Part shown: piece by piece, positions 11,266 to 22,249 of the stretch
Numbering within the stretch: the first letter of the stretch is position 1
Layout: every line of letters begins with the position of its first letter
DNA from: Zanthoxylum bungeanum
Taxonomy: Eukaryota; Streptophyta; Magnoliopsida; Sapindales; Rutaceae
Assembly (NCBI GenBank): GCA_019454045.1
Contig: SKCR01032769.1
Location: 496,001 to 560,000, forward strand
Reading direction: 5' to 3'
Length of the DNA: 64,000 nt
Translations under genes and position numbers: made by a program
The notes under the pieces: generated by a model
Told to the model about the DNA's origin: nothing
The model's input: only the letters and a program-made list of their open reading frames with translations
The model's database searches: none

Positions 11266-12223
11266 TCAAAAGTGTCGTCGTATTATTTGCCCATTAGAGG
11301 TCGCCATCAATACAAATAATTGAGCTTTTGTGAAAATTGACTTTGAGACCCGAAATAAGCTCAAAAATTGAAGAATCATTTTCAGATTGAGTAAGGAATC
11401 AATTTCTTTACTATAAAAGACAAGAGTGTCATCCGCGAACTGGAGACGAGTGATAACAAAATTCAACTAGCCCACCTCAATATCCATAATCAAATTAAAC
11501 TTCTTTGCCTTATTAATAAGAACATTGAGACCCTTCGATGCTATAATGAAAAGAAAAAGGGAAATAGGATCATTTTGCCGAAGGCATCTACTTATGGGGA
11601 ATTGGCGAGTAGGAGAGTCATTAACTAATACCGTTGTGCTAGATGTTGAAACAAATTCCGAAAACCATCCTCTCCAACGTTTTCCGACGCCCATACTTTG
11701 TAATGAAAAATCAATAAAATTCCAAGAAACAGAGTCAAAGGCCTTCTCGAAGTCTAATTTTACAAGTATACAGTTGTCGTTATGTATCTTAACCCAATTC
11801 ACTACCTAATTGGCAATAAGGATACCATCTAGAATCTGTCTACCTTTAAGAAAAGCAGACTGAGTTGAACCAATTATTTCCTCTAAGACAAGCCGAATTT
11901 GGTTGGCTAGAGCTTGGCAATGATTTTATATAAACTGTTATGGAAAGAGACGGGTCTAAATTATTTCATCGAATTCGGGTTATCAATTTTTGGGATAAGG
12001 TGATTAACGAATTATTAATACCTAATGGTAGTTTCCTATAAGTAAAAAACCCATGAACCATGGAAAAGACATCGTCGCTTATAATATCCCAAGCTTTCCT
12101 AAAAAAATTAAAGTTGAATCCATCTGGTCTTGGAGCCTTGGACTCCTCCATATCCCAAAAAACATATTTAATTTCATCACGAGAGAATTGGCTTTCTAAA
12201 GAAGAAGAAGAAATCTCGTTCAA
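11266..12223 (-). pseudogene. LINE reverse transcriptase domain
   Basis: Three frame-broken blocks give the RT core. The first, 12223-11966, contains EESKAPRPDGFNFNFFRKAW and GFFTYRKLPLGINNSLITL. The second, 11802-11467, contains VKLDFEKAFDSVSWNF (first catalytic Asp), STSSTTVLVNDSPTRQFPIS, CLRQNDPISLFLFIIA and GLNVLI. The third, 11466-11266, contains RLQFADDTLVF with the catalytic DD of the FADD box. The family copies element RNA by target-primed reverse transcription. KAPGPDG is mutated to KAPRPDG and GLRQGDP to CLRQNDP, which together with the stops shows loss of function. Confidence 0.88.
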
Positions 12224-12514
12224 CCTCTTATAGTTCAGATTATGGATAAGGGAATGAATGGTGGGTCTGGTAGAAAATAATGAAGAGAAAAAAGAGACAA
12301 CTTCACTTTTAATGTCCTGGGGATCTGAAATCCGAGTACCATTCTTTACTAGCTAGAGAACCAAGAAAATTACGTTTGGATATGTCATTAGCAACATTGT
12401 GAAAAAATTTAGTGTTATTGACTCCCAACTTTAACCAACAAGCTCTACTCTTCTGTTGCCAAAATGACTCTCGAGATTTTATTTAGACCAAAGTTAGAGT
12501 TTTAGAGATTCCAA

Positions 12515-13325
12515 TCATGTAATATGATCGATTGAATGGGAGGAAAAATTAGTCTCTACTTCTAGATCATCAATACTCTGTTCTAGCTTATTAATAGAAT
12601 TATCCATATTACCGAAGACCACGTGGTTCCAAATAATCAGCTTTTTCCGGAGAAGCCTCAATCGTTTTACCATTCTATTAGTATTGAAGGAAATAATGTA
12701 AATCTCTGCCACCACAGGCTAATTTGGTGAAGAAAGTTTGGGTCATCCAACCAATAATTGATAAAGCGGAAGAGACGAGGCCCCTAATTGGTCAAGGTAG
12801 AATCAAGAAGAATAAGGTTATGATCAGAAACACTTTTGGGAAAGCCCAATTGCATTGAATGCGAGAAATTACTAATTCATCTTGGATCTAATAAAAATCT
12901 ATCAATTCTGTTAGCTAAGAATGAGTTCTACCATGTAAAATTTCTACCAATTAGAGGAATATCAACTAGACCAATATCCTCAATCATTTTTGAAAATCTA
13001 ATAGAACATGCTGAGAGACTTCTATGTTTGGGATAATTAAGAGATTGAATCATTGAAACCAAAGAATCCTACATAATTAATTGATCACTAGCACTGCACG
13101 AAGCATAGATGTTACAAATATAGCAAGGGAAGAAGATACTGAAAATAAACTTTTGTCCCAGAGAATAATCATGCCACCAGACCCATTTACAGCCACTGAA
13201 CCAATGAATCCAACATCTGAGGTTCCCATAATTATTTCCCCAAACCGACTGTCAACATGACCGGATAACTTAGTCTCTTGAATTAGAGCTGAATAAACTT
13301 CATTCTTCCTTATTTTCTTTTTCAA
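12515..13325 (-). pseudogene. LINE endonuclease region
   Basis: The block 13325-13077 gives YSALIQETKLSGHVDSRFGE and VAVNGSGGMIILWDKSLFSV. This corresponds to the QETK and SGGL/I-x-LW motifs of the apurinic-type L1 endonuclease that nicks target DNA. The block 12715-12515 (MVKRLRLLRKKLIIWNHVVF and LEQSIDDLE) is the linker before RT. Between them only short matches are readable. Confidence 0.72.
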
Positions 13326-13329
13326 TACG

Positions 13330-13769
13330 GATTGCTTTATACTAATGGAGAGTCCTCTCTATCTATTATTAGAGGAGAATAATCTCGGATGATAATTTCA
13401 ACCAATTTTTTTCTAAGCTCCACATTACACTTCTCATGCTTGAGCCCCAAAGTAATCCCCACGTTAATGGTTTTGTCAATTTCAGTAATAGGATCAAGTC
13501 CGGGCAGAGGAAGATCTCACGGTGAAACTTCTGGATCAGGTGCAAAATTAAGGTTGCATCTGATTATATCACTGTCTTGGACTTCAAAAACTTCAAAAGG
13601 ATTTGAGGAGTTTCCAGGCAAAGAATGAGAGGAAGATTGAACAATGGGCCTCTATTTTTTCTTTGCATTGGCTTTCAATTTGTTGAAACAATTTGACCGA
13701 GATAAATGACTAGGAAGATTGTTGCAGGGAAATGAATAAAGCTTCTTAATTTTTCTGACTTTTGATCGG
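13330..13769 (-). pseudogene. LINE ORF1 C-terminal remnant
   Basis: A minus-strand frame with few stops reads KKLYSFPCNNLPSHLSRSNC, FNKLKANAKK, then PGNSSNPFEVFEVQDSDIIR, then TEIDKTINVGITLGLKHEKC and NVELRKKLVEIIIRDYSP. It sits directly upstream of the endonuclease, where plant L1 ORF1 ends. I assign it by position; no ORF1 hallmark such as the CCHC knuckle is in view. It is cut at 13769 by the LTR. Confidence 0.5.
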
Positions 13770-14991
13770 TGAAATCATTCACGTAACGCAAGCGCACGTA
13801 TCGCCCAAATAGTATATAATGTATCGATCTCACGAGGACTTAATACCTTAGCTATCAATTTATGAAGTTAAATATTTGCGAGTACCTAATATATTGGTTT
13901 GTTGATTGGATGATGATTTTAAACTAAAACAAGTAAATAAAACGATGCGAATGTAGATGAAAGAAAAATTAAATATTATTAAACTATCTAGGGTTGTGAA
14001 TCCTTCCAATATCTTTTAAATATGAAGTGGTTATCTCATGTTTGTGCAATATATCAGTTTATTAACCTGGAACACGAAATTATGCAAAAGCCTCTATCGA
14101 TGGTCAAATGCAAACACTCAAATAACCCAATTAATCATATGTCTATGTTAACTAAGTTACCTGAATTCATTAAGTTTAAGTTCAAATTGTGGCTACCCCC
14201 GCCCGACAGGTATATGTCTATCTTAAAAGAAAATCTACCTAAAGGTCACCATGGCCCGATGTGAGATCGTGAGCTATTGAGTCTAAGGTTGAAACCTAAA
14301 ATTCTTTCGTCAAGTTTATTTTAAGTTTACCAAATCAGTCTTATTAATGGCCAATTAACAAGAAGTATTAAGCTTAAGACTCAATAAATAAACATTTATA
14401 TTACCCAAGTCATAAAATAACTCATTATAAACCGGTGATATTGGAATTCATCACAACCCAATATATGGTATTTACTTATAACACATATCTAGGACTAGTA
14501 AAAACTTAAATAAAGTAAATTACATAAAGTAAAGCTTAGAAATTAAAAAGATAAAATAAACAATAAAGAAAATACTAGGGTTATAAGATCCACTTTTATT
14601 ACTTCTAATTTAGATATCTCCATTATTATAATATATAAATTTTGCATGATATTACCAACCGACCATATAGGCGATATCCTGATTAAGTCAGATTTCTGAT
14701 TAATTCCAACCGACCATAAGGCGATATCCAATTTAGTCAGGTTTTAAAATAGTTTATGTATTATAATTAAGAGAGATTAATCTAAATATTAGTAATAAAA
14801 GCTTTACCCTTCACCCCAGCAGAAGGGAGTTACCTCTTCATACTGAAAAGTAAAATGAAGAAAGAACTATTACGTTAAATAAAAATTAAATATAAAAAGC
14901 TGTAAATAAACAAACAAGATACAATCTTCTTAGTATTCTTAAGGAAATCCCCAGAAGAAGGTATGAATTTTCCTTCTGATTTCAGCTTCAA

Positions 14992-14997
14992 TTTATA
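14992..14997 (-). promoter_or_regulatory. TATA box of the minus-strand LTR
   Basis: CTATAAATTGAAGC on the minus strand lies about 20 bp downstream of the GTCGCGAC palindrome array. Confidence 0.55.
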
Positions 14998-15011
14998 GGT
15001 AAAATTTTACC

Positions 15012-15240
15012 CCGAGAGTCATGACGCAAAACACTTGCACGTCGTGACGCGCCGGTGATTCGACGCGATGATGACACGTGGCTGTCGGCAAAATTATTGG
15101 CTTAGCGTCGCGACGCGTTGAGGGTTCTGTGTCGCGATGCGGGCTTCAGTGATGATGTCATCGATGACACATGTCGGCAGGATGCATAATTATGGCGCGT
15201 CGCGACGCAAATGATGTTACGTGTCGCGACGCGTGAATAA
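15012..15240. repeat. GTCGCGAC palindrome array in U3
   Basis: Six or more words of the form GCGTCGCGACGC, GTCGCGATGC and CGTCGTGACGCG occur in 230 bp. Local GC content is far above that of the surroundings. The array lies directly upstream (minus strand) of the TATA box. Confidence 0.85.
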
Positions 15241-15530
15241 AATTTTTCCCAATTTGCCATTTTTTATCCGAATTTTACCGTTTTAGCCCCGATTAATTTC
15301 AGTGAGTTTCGAAACTTTATTTATCTGTAAAATAACACAAAACACATAAAAAAATTCACAATAGTCGAGAAACTAAACAAAATATTAAGTCAAATGGACA
15401 ATAAATACTGATATATATATATATACAGCTTATCACACCCACAAACATAACATCTTGCTAGTCCTCGAGCAAAATAACAAAATAAAATACAATAAACAAC
15501 TTTAAAATAAAATTAAACTAAGTCACTTTT

Positions 15531-15654
15531 GTAGGGATCACGGTTGCATTTAGCATATGCAACAAGCCTTTAAACCCCTAGGTGTCCCTAGTGGACGAGT
15601 TGTAGTCTCGTGAGGGCTTACATCGACGATACCCACAAACGTCAAATGCACACA
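15531..15654 (-). repeat. Conserved non-coding block shared with 38826-38949
   Basis: On the minus strand it contains GTAAGCCCTCACGAGACTA, CTCGTCCACTAGGG, CCTAGGGGTTTAAAGGCTTG and TTGCATATGCTAAATGCAA, nearly identical to the other element in opposite orientation. It lies about 100 bp upstream of the LTR in both. Confidence 0.85.
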
Positions 15655-15934
15655 AAAGAAAAAAGATAAATAAGTTAGTGACTAAACAAGTGAAACTCTT
15701 ATCCAAGTTAATAGTTGTTTTCTTTCTTTCTAAACAACCAAATAAGTAAATTCTCCGATTATTTTTATCATTCTCCATATACACAACAAACAATGCATTA
15801 ATCAAATCATTGTGCCCACAATATTCATAAGTGTAGTTGAAAAGAGAGTAATATTTTTGTCCTAAAGTTATATCAGAATTCACATTTTTTTAGCAATGAA
15901 TTTTCTTTGATTTTATTTATTTATTTTTTTTACA

Positions 15935-16175
15935 ATATCTTTAATCCATGTAGCGAGCTTTGGGACAGTGACTCCCAAGCCAGTTGGCTTTAGGGCACTA
16001 GATGTTAAGACACCCTTACAGACTTAATTATTCGGGTTTCAGATATCTTTTTTTTTTAACATCTTCAATCCATGTAGCGAGTTTTAGGCCAGTGACTCTC
16101 AAGCTAGTTGGCTTCAGGGCACTAGGTGTTAAGACACCCTTAATGACTTAATTACTCGGATTTCAGATGTAATTT
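15935..16175. repeat. Two-copy tandem repeat of about 120 bp
   Basis: Two imperfect copies start at ATCTTTAATCCATGTAGCGAG (about 15936) and ATCTTCAATCCATGTAGCGAG (about 16060). Both contain GTTGGCTT, AGGGCACTAG and TTAAGACACCCTTA. Confidence 0.85.
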
Positions 16176-16713
16176 TTTTATTCCATCGTTTTTTTTTAGA
16201 TGTTTCCTCCAATTAAACTATAGCACTGAATATTACAAACTTTTCAATTACAACTCATGGCTGTATGTTACCATGCATGTTGACAATACCTGTCAACTGA
16301 ACATATGAATATCCAATTTAATCAGTATTATGGAGAATTTACAAATTAAATAATTCAAAAGGAATAAACAAAAATTAACTTGTTACGAAATAAGTTGAGA
16401 TACGTCTCAGTAGTTGAAATTCTTTATTCAGCTATCTCACACCAATTTCATCTGATTAGTCAAGTTAAAAACAAAAACAATTTTTTTTTATTTTTTTAAT
16501 AATTTTTTTGAATTGTTTTTTTGGAAAATTTTTGACTAAAAATCAATAAACCCCATAATAAAAATAAAATACTAGTCAACTATTCCCCTCCCCCAAACTT
16601 AATTGAGACATTGTCCCCATATGTCTAAAAAATAGAAGAAGAGTTTAGAAAACAGTACCTGATTAGTTGAAATTCTACATCTTAAAAATAAAATTAAATA
16701 TTAAAATCTAGAT

Positions 16714-17344
16714 TTATCCGGCGCTTTTTACCACGATCATTATCAGACCAATTAATCTTGGAAAGGATATGGTCAATTTATGGTTCAAAGGCTAAAAGTT
16801 GGTCAATTAATTAATGGGCACTTCTGGCAGTGAAGATGATATCTTTTACAGGTTTTGACACGAACCCATTTCTCCGGGCATTATCAAGAAACACACAAAG
16901 AAAGTCAAAAAATCCATCAGCATTAAATAGTTCAATCGGCTTCTAATGTATGTTCAAGTTCGCCCAAGATAGTACTGTAAAAATATCCTTCATCGTACAC
17001 AAGACACCTGGCAAAACAATAAAGCATCAACACAGTTAATCATTTCAACCAGTCGTTCAGACATACCTGGCACGATAAGTTCCTCTCTGTTTAATGGTCC
17101 TATAAGATTCGCCTCTGCCAAATGTTTTGGGATGATTCCCAGAACTTGACTACCTCCTTCATGTACAGCCCTTGAAACGTACCCCATTAGTCCAAGATTG
17201 CCACCGCCATATATTAAGTGCATATTTCTATCAGCTATGACTACCCAATTCATGTGCTGCTTCAACGAACTCTGGTTTAGAACCAACACTAGTACCGCAA
17301 AACACACAGATGTTAACAACTCATCTTCTTGAAGTTGCTTCCAT
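16714..17344 (-). pseudogene. LOG-family phosphoribohydrolase, intronless pseudogene
   Basis: Reading leftward from ATG at 17344 across frames gives MEATSRR, stop, VVNICVFCGTSVGSKPEFVE, a frameshift, and VIADRNMHLIYGGGNLGLMG. It continues AVHEGGSQVLGIIPKHLAEA, LIGPLNREELIVPGMSERLV and CVDALLFC, then a second frameshift. PGVLCTMKDIFTVLSWANLN, FNADGFFDFL, NARRNGFVSKPVKDIIFTAR and LAFEP, stop, IDHILSKINWSDNDRGKKRR follow. LOG enzymes release active cytokinin bases from their riboside monophosphates in the cytosol. The IYGGGNLGLMG motif is intact. The catalytic LPGGxGTxxE motif has become PGVLCTMKD, and there are at least three stops. Plant LOG genes normally have several introns and this copy shows none across its length, so a processed retrocopy is likely (inference). 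It directly abuts the truncated OTA element, and may have been captured by it. Confidence 0.87.
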
Positions 17345-17510
17345 TTTTTTTATGTATTTCTTTCTCAAATTTGGATGTCTTCAAGAGTGCAATAACGAGC
17401 TGAATTTATAGAACCTGAAAAAGGGTTAGTAATAATAGCACTAGTACCTGTCAAATGACAATTATTAGCTAAACAGTAAATATATCGTGAAAGTCAAAAA
17501 GTCTGGATCC

Positions 17511-18255
17511 TGTCGGAGAAAATAACAAAATAAATCACAATTATTAGATAAATACAAATAGATAATAATATTTACAAAATGTAACGGCTTGATTGACATC
17601 TATGCGTCAGAGATAAGCTTCTCATCCAATTTTCTTATAAATTGGCAAACATTTAAAGAGAATAAATATGAAGAAAAAGACTCAAATGACGAAAAGGCAT
17701 GGCATTGTTCGGGATGAAGAAGGAAGAATGATTCGACCCAGAAAGGCTCAACTCAGGACGATGCGAGGAATGGGTAAAGAATCATGAAGAACGAAAGAAA
17801 AACTGCCAACAAGTAAAGAGAATAAATATGCGAGGGTACCATGCGATTGGTCAGTTATGAGGAGTCATTTGACGGTTATTGTAATTTGCACAAACTGGCG
17901 GTAACCCCCACGATCTAGCAAGTTACCAAGCGGTTGCACGCACGATCCAGCGATTACACGCATAATCCAGCAGTTACACACGAGTAGGAAACGTGGGGGT
18001 TAATAAGCTGAAGATGGCGAAACCGTTTTGGGCGATCAGCGAGACCATGCACTATAAAAGGCTCAGGTGTAGAAAGAAAGAAAAGGGACAAAAAATGAAA
18101 AGTCTCGAAATGAGCAAGTAGTTTAATTTCTTAGCTTTGTAACTTTTAGGGCTGTAATTTGTGTGTTTGTGCCCTTTGGAGGCATTTTCTTGGAATCAAT
18201 CACCCCTTTCTGAGACTGTGTCTCAGGAGGTTTGAACCTTACACGCGTATTAACA
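17511..18255 (+). repeat. LTR-like sequence with TATA box
   Basis: The stretch begins TGTCGGAGAAAATAAC and ends ACGCGTATTAACA, with a TATA box at 18054 (ACTATAAAAGGCTC) and a U5-like end. Upstream of the TATA box, degenerate units of about 20 bp repeat around CGATCCAGCGATTACACG, CATAATCCAGCAGTTACAC and related forms. No target duplication was found, so the borders and the identity as a solo LTR are tentative. Confidence 0.45.
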
Positions 18256-20605
18256 TAAAATTGTGCAAACATATTTAAAAAATAATAATAATAAAATCGT
18301 TTAAATTCTTTTTTGTAAGGTTTTGTACACTCTAACATTTTCCCCTTTTTAAATATTAGAATTTTTTTTAAAAATAAAAAATATTTCTCCAAAAAACCCG
18401 AGCCAGACCAGACCCAAATATGCTCGGGTCCGATTATTGGCAAAGCCCAAACTTTTTATTATCTTTAATAAAAACCACTCAATCAAGCCCATGTGTATTA
18501 GTTGCATATCATAAATGATCATGAATATAGAACTTCCTATACCATGTTAAAAAAAGATTTGGGTCTATGAAAAGTAATTCTTCATCTTTTTAAAATTGCA
18601 AATACTTGGGCTTCAATCACTACATAATGTGCTAACTCGACCGAATTTTCTCTAAAATAAATAAATAAATGCATACCTATTAGATCAGATGCTACTGAAA
18701 TGACTTGCACATGCTACAAGCTGAATTTAATTTTGAAAAATGGGAATTTGGACTTGTCTTTATCATCAGTCGATTTACTCATTATAGATTTGCCAGAATT
18801 ATTGAGACCTGTTTCTGGTCTCCTATCAATAGAAACTGTGAACAGTCAATATCCCAATTAAGACAAGAAATTCTTACCATCACACCCAAAGTCATCAAAC
18901 AAGGACAATATTCTAATTTCTGAAAATGACGATATATGATATGTCCAGCATTCAAATCTCAAAAAGGAGGGTCTAGGATGATCCACATAGACGGCACATA
19001 GGTGGTTGGTTAAAATTTAAAAATTTAAAATAAAATTATGATCTTTTTTTTTTTTGTAAAATAATATTTAAACATATAATATTATTTTTATATATTATTT
19101 TTACAAGTCATTTATCGATTAAAAAAAAAAAAAAACACATATTTAAAAACTCGCTTAAATACCTCAAAATTCCTGGCCGCTCCATGCAAAGCTTTAATGT
19201 AAAGTCATCTTCTGTGTTCTATACTCAAGCCACGTGAGCCTTTGTTCATGCTTGATGGGTTTCCATCAGTAACGTTTTCACAAAACCCTAGGAAAACGAA
19301 ACAATTTTATCACTTAATAAACGTGCTAGCTAGTTGTGACACTTTTGATTCCATTTAGCCTTTAATGAATGTTTAACGGTGAGTATGTGTCCATTATCGA
19401 AAATGATGCTCTTTCTCAGGAAAATTATTGCTGGCGTTTTTGGAAAAGGTGCTGTTTTCACCTCAATGGCAACAAAACGCTCAACAAAATTATCTCCAGG
19501 CTAAAATCATTATGTCATTGTTACCTTTTTTTCCCCAAGTAGCCCGAAAATTTTGATGGGAGGGTTAAAAGGGGCATTAAATATTCATAATTATACTTAT
19601 TCTTAAAGTTATAACAATTCTCTACGTGGCTATTCACGTGTTTGATGATTTATTTATTTATTTATTTATTTATTTATTTTCTTTTCACTGTCAAACATCC
19701 ATTCCTTGATTCAGTAACGATATAAACCGCCTGTCAATTTGTTGTCTAATGTTTATGTTTTTAAATGTGATTCGTGGTGGTCCATTTCAGCATTCATTTC
19801 TTACGAAATTCACCCTTGTGTATAAAATTATTGAGCCAAGGTACAATTTGAACTGAAGCATGGGAACAATATTTAAAGAATCAATTTATATCAGTATACG
19901 GAATTATTCATTTTTTAAATGGAAAATGACATTTCCCCCCTAACAATTTTCAACTTTTGACCATTACCTCCTCATGTAGTTTTCATAATGTACTCTATTT
20001 CCCTGTATTGTCCAAACATTAAAAACTTATCCCTGTCGCAAAAGAAAATGGTCGATTATTGTAGCGTTTGGTACAAAATTTGATATATATATATATATAT
20101 GATAACTGATAAAAATTAGAAACTCTATGGAAAAGTTTCGATCTATTTTTTAAAAATTATAAAGGTCCTTTTAGCCCCCAGCCCTCATGGACAAACTCCT
20201 TCAAAACTAGTAGATACTAGATATAGCCAAGGCCGGCTCTAAGGGTTCAAGACAAAGTAAAATTTTGAGACGTTTTCTTTTTTATTTTATTTCCGTTTGG
20301 AAATTAGAATCTTAGAGTTTCCCTCTCTAAACACAAGCTTTCCCATTCTCTCTCTATTATTCACGTTATGCTCATTTCCCTGAATATTTTCACTACTTCT
20401 TAAATTAAAAATATTAAATTAAAATTACATAAAATGGGGCCCTTAAAATTAGGGTCTTAAGCTAATTAATTGGGGGTCATAGTATTGCTATTAGGCATAT
20501 GCCCAAGGCCGACTTTGGGTATAGGACAAAGTGGGTTTAGATTTGATTCAAAATTAGCCCTTCAAATTATTTTATATCATAATGAATATAAAACTTAGTC
20601 TCATT
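18256..20605. other. Intergenic, AT-rich, nothing recognised
   Basis: About 2.3 kb without a supported gene. A 72-codon frame at 18705-18923 shows no recognised motif. The region holds poly-A/T runs, an (ATTT)n microsatellite and an (AT)n run at about 20081-20100. Confidence 0.5.
19648..19680. repeat. (ATTT)n microsatellite
   Basis: About eight TTTA units are visible. Confidence 0.9.
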
Positions 20606-20804
20606 GATAATGATGAGCGGTCAATATATTTATATTTATTGTCCATCTATTTCGTATTTTGTGGGTTATCTCGAGCTTTATGAACGTTTTGATGTGTTTT
20701 GGGTATGTTTTATACGTTAATATGAAATTACGACTAAAGCTGACTTATTGAGTGACAAATCGGCAAAATCAGAGCCAAATCAGGCCATATTCCAGACCTC
20801 AAGC

Positions 20805-20975
20805 TGCGTGTCGCGACACGTACATCGGCGTCTCAACGCGGCCCAGTGTAATTTTGAGACATAAAATAAATTTTTACGCGCGTCGCGAAGCATGTATATG
20901 CGCGTTATGATGTCCAAGTAAAGCAGCTAGCGTCTCGACGCATGACCATGCACGTCAAGACGCAACCGCGATTCT
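20805..20975. repeat. Degenerate GTCGCGAC array in U3
   Basis: Words such as GTGTCGCGACACG, GCGTCGCGAAGC, GCGTCTCGACGC and CGTCAAGACGC are clustered about 50 bp upstream of the TATA box. They are the decayed counterpart of the array at 15012-15240. Confidence 0.75.
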
Positions 20976-21026
20976 TGGTACGTGAAGAACTCTTATTTCT
21001 TAATAAGGAAAACTCTCATTAGCCCA

Positions 21027-21033
21027 TATAAAA
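21027..21033 (+). promoter_or_regulatory. TATA box of the solo LTR
   Basis: CCCATATAAAATAATAAG follows the palindrome array. It precedes a transcript-leader-like stretch. Confidence 0.5.
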
Positions 21034-21230
21034 TAATAAGTCCGTCCAAACCATAAAATATCAAACTTTTGGACACCACAAAGCAGAGAAAACCCCCCAG
21101 AGTAAGGCAAGAACCAGACTCTCAACTAGTACTGAAGATCGAAGCAGGAGATCTCAATACGAGTTCTTTCTACCCTTTTTCTTTCAGTTTATTTTCATGA
21201 AATCTTGATGAAAATTCGCGATTAGCCTAG

Positions 21231-22249
21231 GTTCTGACCCTATGCGGAATTACAAATAATAAACAAGACAAGTCCTAATTACTGCTATTATGGAATTTCA
21301 ACAGGTAATTTCAATGTCAACCAATAGCAATAAAATCCACAATATTAATTCAAAGAAAAATATAAATTGCGGAAAAATAAATCAACCACACAAAATTAAC
21401 ACAATAATTTTAGTGACGAAGTGGAAAACTTGTGCGAGTAAAAAATCACTTCGGGTATATCAGCTTCCAGCTCAATCCACCATATAGAGAAAAACTTACA
21501 GCGATGGTCAAGACTTATGGTGGCAACTCCACCGACTCAAGTACCTCAATACTGCAAGAACTCAAGGCAACTCCTTAAGCCCGCGACCCACGGTTTTCTT
21601 CAGAACCTCTGAAGTCTCTGAGTAGATTATATCACCTCTGATGCCGGAACTCCGACTACCAAACTTCCTCCTAAAGAACTCTAAAGGGTTAGAAATTTTG
21701 GATTAAGTTGTGTTGAAGGTTTATCAAAGATTGAATCACACATTTAACAAAGAATACAAGAAGATGAAAAGAGTCTTCAAGGTGGATTCAATAAAGGTTG
21801 AAAGCTTTGAGAGATTTTGGCTCAAATGAACAGTGCTTCAACTATGGCTACAAGTTCTATTTATAAGTAGGGTGAAAAGCTAGGGTTTTTCAAAGGCAAA
21901 AGGCTGAAAAATACGACTGGCGTTCGAACGTTTACTCGAACGCACCACGAACGCGTGCCTACTGGAAAGACTCGTTCAAACGCCACTCGAACGCACAATG
22001 AACGGATGCTCTCTGGAATGATCACGTTCGAACCCAATAAGAACGTGCCTCAAACGTTTGCTCTCTGGAATGATCTCGTTTGAACCCAAAACAGAACGTG
22101 CCACTAACGTCACACGTTCGAACGCACCATGAACGCATGCCTGATGCACAGCAGCCAAAAACCAGTCCAATTACATAAAGATCTTCACGATAGATTACAA
22201 CTCAATTGAACTTGTTTTGTCACGGACACATGCCAATAAAAATGGAACT
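21231..22249 (-). mobile_element. Repeat F, copy 1 (LTR-like, inserted in the solo LTR)
   Basis: This unit recurs at 43742-44815 in an unrelated host element. It runs from GTTCTGACCCTATGCGG to CCAATAAAAATGGAACT in plus orientation. On the minus strand it has promoter-like order: a GTTCGAAC palindrome array (22140 to 21918), a TATA box TATAAATA (21866-21859), then a leader ending near the GACCCTATGCG stretch. That order suggests a solo LTR of an unidentified family. Clear TG...CA ends and a target duplication were not found, so its class is uncertain. Confidence 0.65.
21918..22140. repeat. GTTCGAACG array in repeat F copy 1
   Basis: Repeated words GTTCGAACG, CTCGAACGCAC, ACGAACGCGTGCC and CTCTGGAATGATC occur in about 220 bp. 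They lie upstream of a minus-strand TATA box. Confidence 0.8.

Larger units (their letters stand above)
9684..13769 (-). mobile_element. L1-type LINE, minus strand, interrupted at its 5' side
   Basis: On the minus strand the order is ORF1 tail, endonuclease, reverse transcriptase, zinc-binding region, 3' UTR and poly-A tail. The tail is the poly-T at 9684-9700 of the plus strand, preceded on the minus strand by the typical AAACCTCCCCTCTTTTATC. The 5' side is cut at 13769 by the OTA LTR, so the beginning of ORF1 is missing. All coding blocks contain stops and frameshifts. Confidence 0.88.
13770..15435 (-). repeat. OTA-type LTR, minus strand
   Basis: In plus orientation it starts TGAAATCATTC and ends GCTTATCA, so it has TG...CA ends on either strand. 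It reads TGATAAGCTG on the minus strand, the same start as the LTRs at 35100/39054. The end of the unit (GCGATACGTGCGCTTGCG on the minus strand) matches the end of the solo LTR at 20611-23009. Length is 1666 bp. Confidence 0.8.
13770..16625 (-). mobile_element. Truncated OTA-type gypsy/LARD: 3' LTR and 3' internal region
   Basis: Read on the minus strand, 3' internal sequence leads into a full LTR that ends at the LINE. The internal part shares a block of about 124 bp at high identity with the element at 35100-40462. It also has the same two purine-rich landmarks, AAGTTTGGGGGAGGGG at about 16590 and a GAGGACTAGCAAG stretch just before the LTR. No pol, primer site or 5' LTR is found to the right; a LOG retrocopy begins there instead. 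Confidence 0.78.

Noticed and set aside
13770..16625. Complete LTR element with LOG as cargo and a 5' LTR further right
   Set aside because: No tRNA-Asp primer site or matching LTR was found to the right, and no second copy of the flank ATCGG in a sensible place. The capture idea is kept only as a finding.
16714..17344. Functional LOG gene
   Set aside because: Two frameshifts, several stops and loss of the PGGxGT motif rule out an active enzyme.
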